Shown here in pieces: positions 25,708 to 35,144 of a stretch of DNA of 36,687 bases (its first letter is position 1; every line of letters begins with the position of its first letter). The DNA comes from Palsa-513 sp036510225. GTDB taxonomy: Bacteria; Actinomycetota; Thermoleophilia; Solirubrobacterales; Solirubrobacteraceae. The stretch spans positions 1 to 36,687 of the forward strand of contig DATCEH010000049.1 in assembly GCA_036510225.1 (NCBI GenBank), given 5' to 3'. A model generated the notes under the pieces. It was not told the origin of the DNA and did not search any database. It saw nothing but the letters and a program-made list of their open reading frames with translations. A program made the translations under genes and the position numbers.

Positions 25708-27150
25708 ATGCTTCCGATCCCCCTCCGCTCCCGCCAGGATGACGCCGACCTCGCCCGCCTGGCGGCCACCGGTGACGAGCAGGCGTTCGCGCGGATCGAC
25801 GAGCGCCATCGAAAGGCCCTGCGCCGGTATGCGGACTCGCTGCTGCGCCGGTCGACGCACGACGCCGAGGATGTCGTCCAGGACGTCCTCATCCGGGCCC
25901 ACGCCGCGCTCCGGGCGGGCGACGTCCCCGACGACCTGCGGCCGTGGCTCTACCGGCTCACCCGCAACCGCGCGATCGACGAGGTCCGGCGGGCGCGCTG
26001 GGGCGAGCAGGCGCTCGAGGACGACGCCTACCCGGCCGACGGCGACCGGTCCGATCCGGAGGCCGTCGTGAGGCGGCGGGAGACCGTCCGCAGGTTGGTC
26101 GAGGACCTCGCCGGCCTGCCGGTCGGCCAGCGGACGGCACTCCTCTCGCGCGAGCTCGACGGCCGCAGCCCGCAGGAGGTCGCCGGCCAGCTCGGCGTGA
26201 GCGTCGCCGCCGCCCAGATGCTCGCGACCAGAGCCCGGCAGAACCTGATCCGCACGCGCGAAGCCAGGGACGCCGACTGCGCGGAGGTCCGCGTCAGCCT
26301 GCTCGACTCCCGCGAGCGGGGCGTCCGGGCGAGCGAGCACGCCGTGCGCCATGTCAAGGGGTGCGACGGGTGCGCGGACTACCAGCGCGACATGCGCCGG
26401 CTGTCCAAGCAGCTCCGCGCGCTCAATCCGCTGCCCAGCATCCCGCTCCTCGCCGGCGTCGCGAAGGTCGTCGGGGGCGGGCTGGGCAAGGCGGCGCTCG
26501 GACTGGCGGCGGCCCTGGTCCTGGCGGTGACCGGGGGGATCGCCGTGCTCGCGACGCACACCTTCCGGGCCGGCGACCCCGCCCCGTTCCTGATCAAGGG
26601 CTTTGGCGGCCCGGACGGCCACCTCGTCGCGGAGGGCGAGCCGCTCCCGGACGGGACGGTCCTCGTCACGACGCTCGTGCGCCTACCGCCGGGCTCGCTC
26701 CATCCGACCACGCCACGCAGCGTGACGCTCCCCTGCCCCGCTGGGATGAAGCTCGCCGGCTTCCAGTCACCCGACGAGCGCCTGCCGGTCGAGTGGGTCG
26801 GTCTGTGGAAGCACTCGCTGATCGGGTACTCCAAGAGCGGGCGGATCGACTTCGGCCACCAGACGGTCGCCCGGTCGGCCAGGATGACGGTCGGCATCCT
26901 CTGCCGGCGCCCCGGCCCCTACGGCACGATGCTCGTCAAGCCGCGTCTGCCCCACAAGGGCGAGCAGCCGGCCCACGTCTGCGTCGACTCCGCCTATCTC
27001 TACCAAACGCCCGATCGCACGTTCATGGGCACCGTCGACCGGGCCGAGCCGGTCTCGATCGAGCGGCGCAGCCCGTCGGGGACGTGGGCCCGGGTGATCG
27101 CCGACGACGAGGCTTCGGGCTGGCTGCGGGTCAGCCAGCTCTGCCCCTGA
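25708..27150 (+). CDS. Single-chain ECF sigma factor / zinc anti-sigma membrane protein
   Basis: This 480-residue protein has a cytoplasmic ECF sigma part: region 2 at about 25-97 (YADSLLRRSTHDAEDVVQDVLIRAH and WLYRLTRNRAIDEVRR) and region 4 at about 125-185 (LPVGQRTALLSRELDGRSPQEVAGQLGVSVAAAQMLATRARQNL). Next is an HX3CX2C zinc motif (H215, C219, C222) like that of anti-sigma ZAS domains. A TM helix follows (about 262-284), then an extracellular part ending in an SH3-like domain (about 430-480, VCVDSAYLYQTPDRTFMGTV...SGWLRVSQLCP). Similar fusions are known in some actinobacterial ECF groups. It likely senses the envelope and frees or presents its own sigma domain. It is divergent from pafBC. 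Confidence 0.88.
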   Translation: MLPIPLRSRQDDADLARLAATGDEQAFARIDERHRKALRRYADSLLRRSTHDAEDVVQDVLIRAHAALRAGDVPDDLRPWLYRLTRNRAIDEVRRARWGEQALEDDAYPADGDRSDPEAVVRRRETVRRLVEDLAGLPVGQRTALLSRELDGRSPQEVAGQLGVSVAAAQMLATRARQNLIRTREARDADCAEVRVSLLDSRERGVRASEHAVRHVKGCDGCADYQRDMRRLSKQLRALNPLPSIPLLAGVAKVVGGGLGKAALGLAAALVLAVTGGIAVLATHTFRAGDPAPFLIKGFGGPDGHLVAEGEPLPDGTVLVTTLVRLPPGSLHPTTPRSVTLPCPAGMKLAGFQSPDERLPVEWVGLWKHSLIGYSKSGRIDFGHQTVARSARMTVGILCRRPGPYGTMLVKPRLPHKGEQPAHVCVDSAYLYQTPDRTFMGTVDRAEPVSIERRSPSGTWARVIADDEASGWLRVSQLCP

Positions 27151-27154
27151 CGAG

Positions 27155-28165
27155 TTACGCCGCCCGGCGCTCCTCGCCGACCGACGCCGCCGGCACCGTG
27201 GGCTCGACTGGGTCCGCGTCGCGCGATCCGAAGAACGCCCCGCCGCCGAGCGCGCGATCGAACGACGACCAGCTCTGGTCCTCGGCGAGCTGCTTCTCGA
27301 TCCGGTCGAAGCTGCCGAGCCGACCGCCGAGGTTGTCGATCATGTGGACGAGGGTCGCCTCCCGAGTGCACGGGACGACCGGCGAGCCGTGCTCGAGGGA
27401 GCCGTGGTGGGAGAGGATGATGTGGAGGAGGGCCTGGGCCAACTCCGCGGGGAACCCGTCGAGCTCCTCGATCGCCCGGCGGACGCGGTAGTAGCCGAGC
27501 GGGATCTCCCCATGGAGGCGGCCGGAGTCGGACATCGCGATCGCGTGGCCGTCGGTCTCGTACGCCTCGAGCTTGCCGATGTCGTGGAGCAGGGCCCCGG
27601 TCACGGCGAGATCGCGGTCGAGGCCGGGGAAGGTGGCCGAGACGGCGCTGACCGCCTGGGCGACGGTCAGGCTGTGCTCGAGCAGGCCGTGCCGATAGGC
27701 CTGGTGATAGTACTTCGCGGCCGGGGCCAGCCGGTATGCCGCCCAGACGTCCGACGCCTCGCCGAAGAAGCCGTCGAGCAGGGCGACGAGGCTGGGGTTG
27801 CGGATCGTCCCGAGCAGATCGGCGAGGCCCGCCTCCATCTGGCCGACCTCCCGGGCCGGACCGTCGACGAGGTCGTTCAGCGAGAAGCTGCCGGCCTGCG
27901 CCGGGTCGATCCCGACGATCTCGATCTGCCGACCGTGGGTCGGATCGACGCTGAGGCGGCCGATCACGTGGATCGCCTCACCCGGCCGGGCGATCACCGC
28001 AGCCTCGGCGACGTGGTCGCGAACGACCGCCGTCAGCTGACCGGTCCGGTCGCCGAGCGTCAGCTTGAGGAACTCGGTCCCGTCCCGCCGGCTCCGGGAC
28101 TCGGCCCCCCGGACGAGCAGGACCTGGTCGATCTCCCGGCCGACCTCGAACTCGCGGATCAGCAT
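27155..28165 (-). CDS. HD-domain 3'-5' exoribonuclease YhaM-like
   Basis: This 336-residue protein has an N-terminal OB-type nucleic-acid-binding domain (about 15-95, FLKLTLGDRTGQLTAVVRD) and an HD phosphohydrolase domain (about 155-300). HD residues visible are H164, H194-D195 in LLHDIGKLE, HGE in the following loop, HHG in ILSHHGSLEHG, and a final D in VHMIDNL. In the Firmicutes relative YhaM it degrades RNA and ssDNA. ATG 28165 is used; the open extension to 28357 is repeat-derived. It ends 4 bp past the convergent sigma gene stop. Confidence 0.9.
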   Translation of the reverse strand: MLIREFEVGREIDQVLLVRGAESRSRRDGTEFLKLTLGDRTGQLTAVVRDHVAEAAVIARPGEAIHVIGRLSVDPTHGRQIEIVGIDPAQAGSFSLNDLVDGPAREVGQMEAGLADLLGTIRNPSLVALLDGFFGEASDVWAAYRLAPAAKYYHQAYRHGLLEHSLTVAQAVSAVSATFPGLDRDLAVTGALLHDIGKLEAYETDGHAIAMSDSGRLHGEIPLGYYRVRRAIEELDGFPAELAQALLHIILSHHGSLEHGSPVVPCTREATLVHMIDNLGGRLGSFDRIEKQLAEDQSWSSFDRALGGGAFFGSRDADPVEPTVPAASVGEERRAA

Positions 28166-28415
28166 GAAAAGCACGGTAGAGCAGGCCGCGGACGGCTTAC
28201 GGCGTTCACGCGGCGACCGTCGCCCCGGGGAGCGGGTTGACGTTTCACCTGGTCTGACCGGGGTGGCTTGGGGAGTGACGGGCTCGCACGCCGGCGAACG
28301 TCGGCTTGGGGCTCGGACGTCGAGCGGGGACTCGGCGAGCACGCCGCCGAGGATCACTGCCCGGCCCGAAGGGTCAGGCCGACGCTATCTGCCGGGGACC
28401 GACAGGTGGACCAGG

Positions 28416-28464
28416 GGACTCTCCAAGAAAAGTAGCTGACTCAGTCAACCATTTTCGCGAGAGA
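28416..28464 (-). repeat. GCGAAA-framed palindromic element, copy C
   Basis: Read on the minus strand it is CTCTCGCGAAAATGG, then TTGACTGAGTCAGC, then CTACTTTTC and GGAGAGTCC. These are the same blocks and order as copies A and B, with an imperfect outer stem. Confidence 0.75.
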
Positions 28465-28509
28465 AGTACCCAGCATCCTCTTCGCCACGAAGGCTCCGCC
28501 GGGCAAATC

Positions 28510-28592
28510 CCCGCCCGCTCGCCCGCACCCGCCCGCTCGCCCGCACCCGGGACCGACCCGCCCGCTCGCCCGCACCCGCCCGCTCGCCCGCA
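28510..28592. repeat. 18-bp C-rich repeat, two pairs
   Basis: CCCGCCCGCTCGCCCGCA occurs at 28510, 28528, 28557 and 28575. The two pairs are separated by CCCGGGACCGA. Further C-runs follow to 28650. Confidence 0.9.
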
Positions 28593-28654
28593 TCCCGCCC
28601 CGCACCCCCCACCCCGCCCCAACCCCAACCCGCCCGGCCCCGCCCCGCGGGGAC

Positions 28655-29368
28655 TCAGACGACGGGGCGGAGGATGAGGTGGCCGAGGGCGGCGACCTCG
28701 TGGTCGAGCAGGTTGAGCGCCGCCCGGCTGGCGAGGTCCATCTCGCGGATCTCCCACATCACCTCGGCCTTGGTCCAGGCCCGCTCGCGTGAGACCTCGA
28801 TCCCGAGCAGGGCGACCCGGTCGTCGACCTTGGAGTTGTAGCGGTCGATGTCCTTGATGATGCCGGTCTCGAGCAGCTTCTTCTCGGCGTCGAGCTTCGT
28901 CTTGAGGATCTGGTTGACCTTCGTGAAGTCGTGGTAGTCCGGGCTGTCGCGGGCCGGGCGGCGGCCGGCCTCCTCCCACTGACTGACCAGGGCGCAGGCG
29001 AGGTCGTGGTTGATGTGGGCGTTCATCCCGCCGAGGACGAACTGGAGCGAGGCGATCCCGTGCTTGTCGCGGACCCGGAAGAGGGCGTTCCACGAGTGGG
29101 AGACCCGGGCCTTGGCGGCGAGGCCGGCGACCGCGTCGAGGTAGAGCTGGCCGAAGATCACGTCGAGCCGGTGCATCGCGTCCGGCAGGGCGAAGAAGTC
29201 CTGCTGGATCGCGAGGGCGTCGTAGACGCCCTGGGTCACCTGGAGGTAGAGGCTGTTGAAGCGGACGACGCCGTCGGCCTTGCCGTGGGCGGTCTCCATC
29301 GACTGGCCGAGACTGGTCATGTCGGCGACGACGTCGGCCACCGTCCGAGTCTGCGGTGGCAGGGCCAT
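28655..29368 (-). CDS. DUF5995-family protein
   Basis: This is a 237-residue helical protein of unknown function. The family-typical stretches are RFNSLYLQVTQGVYDAL, HRLDVIFGQLYLDAV, SWNALFRVRDKHGIASLQFVLGGMNAHINHDLACALV and a C-terminal helix with W/R-rich segment. ATG 29368 is used, as the long frame upstream is antisense to the giant signalling gene. The 49 bp to that divergent gene must hold promoters for both. No role is known. Confidence 0.85.
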   Translation of the reverse strand: MALPPQTRTVADVVADMTSLGQSMETAHGKADGVVRFNSLYLQVTQGVYDALAIQQDFFALPDAMHRLDVIFGQLYLDAVAGLAAKARVSHSWNALFRVRDKHGIASLQFVLGGMNAHINHDLACALVSQWEEAGRRPARDSPDYHDFTKVNQILKTKLDAEKKLLETGIIKDIDRYNSKVDDRVALLGIEVSRERAWTKAEVMWEIREMDLASRAALNLLDHEVAALGHLILRPVV

Positions 29369-29417
29369 CGGCACATCATGACCCGCCCGCCGAGGCCGGT
29401 CAAGGCGGCGGCGTCTG

Positions 29418-32400
29418 GTGCCGATGCCCACACCGACCCCGCACATGTCGCTCGAGACCGCAGCCCCCAAGCTTGGATTGCCAGCCGCGCTCCCGGTGCG
29501 AGGCATGGTGCTGGCCGGGCGCTTCGAGGTGCTCCGGCCGCTCGGCCGGCGGACGCTGCTCGGGCGCGACGACGCGAGCGCGGCGACAGTCGTGATCCGG
29601 GCGATTCCGGGAGACCTCGTCTCCGAGGAGGAGAAGAGCCGGGTCGAGCGGCGGGTCGCCGGCCTGCGCGGTCTACCGGGGAGCTCGACGGCGGGGCCGC
29701 TCCACTGCGGACGTGACGGGGCGTGGTTCATCGTCGTGACGCCGTTCGTCCACGGCGTCCCGCTCGACGAGCGGCTCGGACCCGGCGGCCTGGGGGTCGA
29801 GCCGACGATCGCCGTCGGGAGAGACCTCCTGCGAGCGGTGTCGCGCGCGCACGAGCACGGGCTCGGCCAACTGGAGATCCGCCCGTCGAACGTGATCGTC
29901 AACCCCGACGGCCGGGTCCGGTCGGCGACCGTCGTCGGCTTCGGCGGCGCGATCCTCCGCGACTGCCTGGCCGGGGGTGGCGAGAGCCCGCTGGACGTTG
30001 CGTACGCCGCGCCCGAGCGGGTCGGCGCACTCGATCGGCCGGTCGATCTCCGGGCCGACCTGTATGCGGTCGGTCTGGTCCTCCACGAGTGCCTGACCGG
30101 TCGGCCGGTCCACGTCGGGGAGACCGAGGGCGAGCTCCTGCGCCGGCGGCTGACCGACCGGCCGGGCCGCCTGTCACCTGAGGTCGCGAACCTGCCGGCC
30201 GGCGTCGAGACGGAGATCCTGCGGATGCTCGAGCTCGAGCCGTCGCTGCGCCCGTCCGACGCGACCCAGGCGCTCGGGGCGTTCGTGGGGCCGGCGAGCA
30301 CCGAGGCCGCCGACCCGACCGACCCGGCCGACCCGACGGCGGCGTCGAGGGCGATCGGGGACGGGCCGAAGCCGGAGCGGCCGGGCCTGGTCGGCCGGGA
30401 TCGTGAGCTGGGCGTGCTGATCGACGAGCTCGGCCAGGCGGCCTCCGGCCGGGGCGGGGCGATCCTCGTGGAGGGGCCGGCCGGCCGGGGGAAGACCCGC
30501 CTGCTCGACGAGCTCTGCGGGCGGGCGGCCGCCGACGGGGCGATCGTCCTGCGGGGTCGGGCGAAGGAGCGGCCGGCGGCGCCGGCGGCGGCGCTCGAGG
30601 GGATGCCCGACGTGATCGAGCGGCAGGCGAGGATCGACCCGACGTGCGCGGCTCGCCTGCTCGGGGTCGGCGATCCGGCCGGGCGGGCGGCCGTCTGCCG
30701 GCTGCTGCCGGTCCTTTCGGCGACGCTCGCCGCCCACTGGGGGTCCGGCCAGACACCGGCCGGCCGGTGGTCGCGGGCGCAGACGCTCGCGGAGACGCTG
30801 GCCGCCGTCGGGACGTGTGAGCGGCCGGCGGTGGTCGTGCTCGACGACTGCCAGTGGGCCGACGAGGCGACGATCGACCTGATCACGACGTGGGCGGCCG
30901 ACGACCCGGCCGGCGAGGGCCGGCCGCGGTGCGCGGTCCTGGTCGCGGCCTACCGACCGGAGGGGCTGGCGGCCGACCATCCGCTGCGGGAGCTGGCGGC
31001 CGTCCGGCGGATCGGACTCGGCCAGGTCGGGTCTCCGCCGGCGGGTGTGGGCTTCGACCAGCTGCCGGACGACGTCCGCAGGCTGCTGGGCGCGGGGGCC
31101 GTGCTGGGTGGGGAGTTCGACCCCCAGACGGCCGCGGGGATCCTCGGGCGGGGCGAGACGTGGGGGCGGCTGACGAGCGGTGAAGCCCGCCGCCGGGAGG
31201 CGGTCAGGCCGAGCGCGGACGGCGAGGAGCGCGTGGTCTTCGCCGACGACGAGCTCCGCCGGGCGGCGGTCGAGTCGGTGGCCGACGGCGAGCGGCGTCG
31301 ACTCCACGCACGTGCGGCCGACGCGCTGGCCGGCGGGCCGGGCGACCATGTCTACGAGATCGCCGATCAGGCGATCGCCTCGGGCGACCCGGAGCGGGCG
31401 ACCCGCCGGGCGCTGGCGGCCGGCCGGGCGGCGACCGGCCGGGGGGCGGCCGACGTCGCCGAGCGGTACCTGCGGGCGGCACACCGGTACGCGGCGGACG
31501 GGGCGCCGGAGCTCGAGCTCGAGATCGCCGAGCGGCTGGCCGGCGTCCAGCTCGCCCAGGGCCGGGCGGACCTGGCGGCCGAGCAGCTCAGCGAGGCGGC
31601 GCGGATCGCGCGGGAGCCGGGCCGGCGGGCGGGAATCACGGCGGCGCTCGCGGGAATCGAAGCCGGCCTGGGAGACCCGAAGGCGGCGGTCGGGGCGGCC
31701 GAGGCGGCGCTCACCGACCTCGGCGGCCGGCTGCCCGGCCGGAGTGGGCTGGTCGTCGGGCTGCTGGCCTGCGAGATCCTCTCGCGCGCGTTCCAGACCC
31801 TCCGGCGACGGCCGCGGGGCGACGACATCGACCGGCAGGCGGCGGTCTACAACCTGCTCGCGAGCCTGTACACGACGGGCAACCGCCGGGTGGCCGGCGC
31901 GTGGGCGCAGCTGCGGGCGCTGCGCCTGGCCGAGTCGCAGAAGGCCGGCCGGGTGCTCGTGGACGCGCTGTCGGGATACGCCCGGCTGCTCGGCGAGCGG
32001 CGGCTGCGCCTGGCCGCGCTGACGGTCGCCCGGCGGGCGCTCGCGTCGGCCGAGACGCTCGGCGACGGGGAGCTCGCGGCGGGCGCGCTGAGCCTGGAGG
32101 GGGAGCTCCTCTACGCGGCCGGCAACCCCCGGTCGGCGGCCGCGCGGTTCGGCGAGGCAGCGATCCTGCTGCGGGCGAATGGTGATCTTTCTGGCCACGA
32201 CCGGTCGGCGCAGGCGGCGGCGGTGATCGATCGGGCATTGCTCGGGCGGGGCTACTGCGAGTACCGGCTCGGCCGGCTCGAGGACGCCCGGGCGACCGCG
32301 GCCGAGCTCGGCCGGCGGGCGGCCGCGGCCGAGCGGGGAGCCCTGATCTGGGCGGCGCGGGGGCTGTGGCTGAAGGCCGCCGACGGGGCCGACGCCCAGA

Positions 32401-35123
32401 CGATCGTGCGGGCGCCGGCCGGCGGCCCGGCCGGCGGGGAGTCGGGACTCGAGCGGGAGGCCCGGGCGCTCGAGCTGCTCGGGTCGCTGCGCCCGGCGGC
32501 CGCGGTCGGCCTGCTGGCCGGCGGGGCGGAGCCGACCGGGGCCGGCGGGACCGAGCGCGCCGGGGCCGGCGTCGGGCGGCCGGCCGGGACCGGCGTCGGG
32601 GGGGCGGACGGCCTGGAGGCGGCGGAGACGCTCGCGTCGTCGTCGGTCTGGCTGGCGACCGGTCTGCGGCTGACGATCGAGGCCGACACGCAGGCCGGCG
32701 GCGGCCTGCGGGAGGCCGGGCGGGCCGCCCGGCGGGGGCTGCGACTGGCCCGCCGGCGGCGGACCAACCTGCCGCAGGCGCTGCGCGAGCTCGGCCTGAT
32801 CGAGGCGATGGCCGGCCGGACCCGGCTGGCCCGGTGGCGGCTGCGGCGGAGCCTGCGGGTCGCGGTCCGCCAGTCGGCCCGCGAGGAGCACGCGCGGACG
32901 CTGGCCGCGCTGGATCGCCTCCCCCGGGCGGGCGCCGGACGCCGGCGGGGCGCGATCGCCGGCCGACCGGCGGTGGCCGGCCCGGGGATCGGGTCTGCGG
33001 ACCGCCGACTGGACGCCGGGTCGGCGACGCGGCCGTTCGGGATCGCCGGGGTCGACGCGCCGGTGGAAGTCGTCCGGGCCGAGCGGCCGCCGGGGATCGC
33101 CGGCGTCGAGCTCTCGATCGGGGTCGCCCGGGTCGAGCGGCCGGTGGGAGTCGGCGGGCTGGAGGACGGCGACGAGCGGGTCAGCATGCTCCTGAGCGGG
33201 GCCCGGGGGATCTCGTCGGCGACGACCGACCCGGAGATCCTCGAGGCCGTCGAGCACGTCGCGACCGGCCTGCTCGGAGCCGGGCGGACGCTGTTCGTGG
33301 AGATCGACTCGGGCGCCGAGGGCGAGGAGGTCAGCGGGTACTCGGTGTCCCTCGGCGAGGGACGGGCGCGGGTCTGCCGGGCGCTCGGACGGGCGGCGGC
33401 CCGTCAGCGCAGGGCGGTCGCGGTCTCGTCAGGCGGGTTCGGGGTCGGCGGACTGGATGCCGGAATGCTCGGGCGGGCGGGCGTCGGCACGGCGCTGTGC
33501 GCGCCGATCGTGGTCAGCGAGATCGTCACACGCTGCCTGTACGTCGAGCGCCCGCCGGGCGAGGACGAGTTCGGGCCGCAGGAGCTCCGCCTGGCGGACT
33601 TCGTCGCCGGGATGGCGGGCGCGGCGCTCGAGCGGGCTGAGGGCTTCGCCCGGGTCGCGAACCTCCAGCGGTCACTCGAGGAGCGGGTCGAGGGCCGCAC
33701 GGCCCAGCTGGCGGACTCCAACCGGCAGCTCGACCTGTCGCTCCAGCGGCTGACCGAGGCCTTCGAGCGGGAGCGGGACTCGGCGGCGGCGCTCAAGCAC
33801 CAGGCCTTCCACGACCCGCTGACCGATCTGGCCAACCGGGCGCTGTTCGTCAACCGGGTCGAGCACGCGATCGAGTTCTCCCGGCGGCACGGCCACGGGG
33901 TCGCCGTCCTGTTCGTCGACCTCGACGACTTCAAGACGATCAACGACTCACTCGGCCATCCGGCCGGCGACGAGCTGCTCGTCGGCGTGGCCGAGCGCCT
34001 GCGGGAGGTTCTCCGCAGCGCGGACACCGCGGCCCGGCTCGGCGGCGACGAGTTCGGGATCCTGCTGGAGGGCGTCTCCGAGCGGGAGGGGGCCGTGCGG
34101 ACGGCCGAGCGGATCATCGAGGCCCTCGACAAGCCGTTCCGCCTCGTCGCGAAGGAGGTCTTCATCCACGCGAGCATCGGGATCGCCCTGTACGGGCCGG
34201 AGGAGGAGACGGTCGAGGCGCTGCTGCGCAACGCGGACGTGGCGATGTACTTCGCAAAGAGTCACGGCAAGCACGGGTTCGAGGTCTTCGAGCAGCGGAT
34301 GCACGACGAGATCGTCCGCCGGCTCGAGCTCAAGGACGACCTCCACCGGGGAATCGAGCTCGAGCAGTTCGCCGTCCACTACCAGCCGATCGTCGACATC
34401 TCCACCGGCCACATCCACGGTCTCGAGGCCCTGATCCGCTGGCACCACCCCGAGCACGGGCTGATCTCACCGCTGGACTTCGTCCCGCTGGCCGAGGAGA
34501 CGGGGATGATCCGGACGATCGGCGACTGGGTCCTGCGGACGGCGACCCACGCGGCCCGCGGCTGGCAGAACGACCGGGGGCCGACGGGTGAGCGGCTGAC
34601 GATCGGCGTCAACCTGTCGGCGAGGGAGCTCCACGAGCCGGGGCTGGTCGGCTGCGTCCACGCGGCCCTGGGCGGGTCGGGCCTGCGGCCGGTGGACCTG
34701 ACCCTGGAGATCACCGAGAGCGTCCTGATGCACGACACGAAGGCCGCGATCATCCGCCTCAACGAGCTCAAGGAGCTCGGCGTCCGGTTGGCGATCGACG
34801 ACTTCGGGACCGGCTACTCGTCGCTCAGCTATCTCAAGGATCTCCCGGTCGACATCGTCAAGATCGCCAAGCCGTTCGTCGACGACATCGCCGACAGCCC
34901 GCAGGAGGCCGCCCTCGCCGGGGCGATCGTCACGCTGTCGGAGACGCTCAACCTGAAGACCGTGGCCGAGGGGATCGAGTACCCGGCCCAGCTCCGGGCC
35001 CTCCAGCGGCTGGGCTGCGACTACGGGCAGGGGTACCTCTTCGCGAAGGCGATCCCCGAGACGGAGACCGGCGTCCTGTTGGGCGGAGATCGGCAGTTCG
35101 CGGTCGTCGGGTCAGACGGCTAA
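29418..35123 (+). CDS. Pseudokinase-AAA ATPase-TPR-GAF-GGDEF-EAL signalling protein
   Basis: This is a 1901-residue cytoplasmic multidomain protein. A kinase-like domain (about 34-290) lacks key residues: the glycine loop reads LGRRTLLGR, the VAIK Lys is R61, the HRD Asp is E153, and DFG is GFG (173-175). The NTPase (about 324-535) keeps Walker A GPAGRGKT (353-360) and Walker B VVVLDD (472-477), as in PknK/MalT-like ATPases. A long TPR-like Ala-rich region (about 640-1170) follows, then a low-complexity stretch, GAF-like (about 1255-1405) and coiled coil (1410-1460). GGDEF (1542-1546) has its I-site RSAD (1533-1536). EAL has E1670, N1732, E1764, D1794-D1795, K1815, E1851 and Q1871; KID is KIA. 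Start GTG 29418 or ATG 29424 is uncertain. It could make or destroy c-di-GMP. Confidence 0.93.
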   Translation: MPMPTPTPHMSLETAAPKLGLPAALPVRGMVLAGRFEVLRPLGRRTLLGRDDASAATVVIRAIPGDLVSEEEKSRVERRVAGLRGLPGSSTAGPLHCGRDGAWFIVVTPFVHGVPLDERLGPGGLGVEPTIAVGRDLLRAVSRAHEHGLGQLEIRPSNVIVNPDGRVRSATVVGFGGAILRDCLAGGGESPLDVAYAAPERVGALDRPVDLRADLYAVGLVLHECLTGRPVHVGETEGELLRRRLTDRPGRLSPEVANLPAGVETEILRMLELEPSLRPSDATQALGAFVGPASTEAADPTDPADPTAASRAIGDGPKPERPGLVGRDRELGVLIDELGQAASGRGGAILVEGPAGRGKTRLLDELCGRAAADGAIVLRGRAKERPAAPAAALEGMPDVIERQARIDPTCAARLLGVGDPAGRAAVCRLLPVLSATLAAHWGSGQTPAGRWSRAQTLAETLAAVGTCERPAVVVLDDCQWADEATIDLITTWAADDPAGEGRPRCAVLVAAYRPEGLAADHPLRELAAVRRIGLGQVGSPPAGVGFDQLPDDVRRLLGAGAVLGGEFDPQTAAGILGRGETWGRLTSGEARRREAVRPSADGEERVVFADDELRRAAVESVADGERRRLHARAADALAGGPGDHVYEIADQAIASGDPERATRRALAAGRAATGRGAADVAERYLRAAHRYAADGAPELELEIAERLAGVQLAQGRADLAAEQLSEAARIAREPGRRAGITAALAGIEAGLGDPKAAVGAAEAALTDLGGRLPGRSGLVVGLLACEILSRAFQTLRRRPRGDDIDRQAAVYNLLASLYTTGNRRVAGAWAQLRALRLAESQKAGRVLVDALSGYARLLGERRLRLAALTVARRALASAETLGDGELAAGALSLEGELLYAAGNPRSAAARFGEAAILLRANGDLSGHDRSAQAAAVIDRALLGRGYCEYRLGRLEDARATAAELGRRAAAAERGALIWAARGLWLKAADGADAQTIVRAPAGGPAGGESGLEREARALELLGSLRPAAAVGLLAGGAEPTGAGGTERAGAGVGRPAGTGVGGADGLEAAETLASSSVWLATGLRLTIEADTQAGGGLREAGRAARRGLRLARRRRTNLPQALRELGLIEAMAGRTRLARWRLRRSLRVAVRQSAREEHARTLAALDRLPRAGAGRRRGAIAGRPAVAGPGIGSADRRLDAGSATRPFGIAGVDAPVEVVRAERPPGIAGVELSIGVARVERPVGVGGLEDGDERVSMLLSGARGISSATTDPEILEAVEHVATGLLGAGRTLFVEIDSGAEGEEVSGYSVSLGEGRARVCRALGRAAARQRRAVAVSSGGFGVGGLDAGMLGRAGVGTALCAPIVVSEIVTRCLYVERPPGEDEFGPQELRLADFVAGMAGAALERAEGFARVANLQRSLEERVEGRTAQLADSNRQLDLSLQRLTEAFERERDSAAALKHQAFHDPLTDLANRALFVNRVEHAIEFSRRHGHGVAVLFVDLDDFKTINDSLGHPAGDELLVGVAERLREVLRSADTAARLGGDEFGILLEGVSEREGAVRTAERIIEALDKPFRLVAKEVFIHASIGIALYGPEEETVEALLRNADVAMYFAKSHGKHGFEVFEQRMHDEIVRRLELKDDLHRGIELEQFAVHYQPIVDISTGHIHGLEALIRWHHPEHGLISPLDFVPLAEETGMIRTIGDWVLRTATHAARGWQNDRGPTGERLTIGVNLSARELHEPGLVGCVHAALGGSGLRPVDLTLEITESVLMHDTKAAIIRLNELKELGVRLAIDDFGTGYSSLSYLKDLPVDIVKIAKPFVDDIADSPQEAALAGAIVTLSETLNLKTVAEGIEYPAQLRALQRLGCDYGQGYLFAKAIPETETGVLLGGDRQFAVVGSDG

Positions 35124-35144
35124 CCTCGCCGGATCGAGGTCTAC

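Larger units (their letters stand above)
28166..28654. other. Gene-free repeat-rich gap
   Basis: This 489-bp region lies between the YhaM-like start and the DUF5995 stop. It holds palindromic element copy C (28416-28464) and a C-rich strand-biased stretch with an 18-bp repeat (28510-28592) continuing as irregular C-runs to 28650. No gene is supported. Confidence 0.65.

Noticed and set aside
28510..28592. CRISPR or origin-like iterons
   Set aside because: The 18-bp units are simple C-rich low complexity with no spacers, no DnaA boxes and no replication gene nearby.
30174..33257. Very long minus-strand open frame (1027 codons) opposite the signalling gene
   Set aside because: High-GC antisense frame with Arg/Pro/Gly-rich composition and no domain; the plus strand codes for clear domains.
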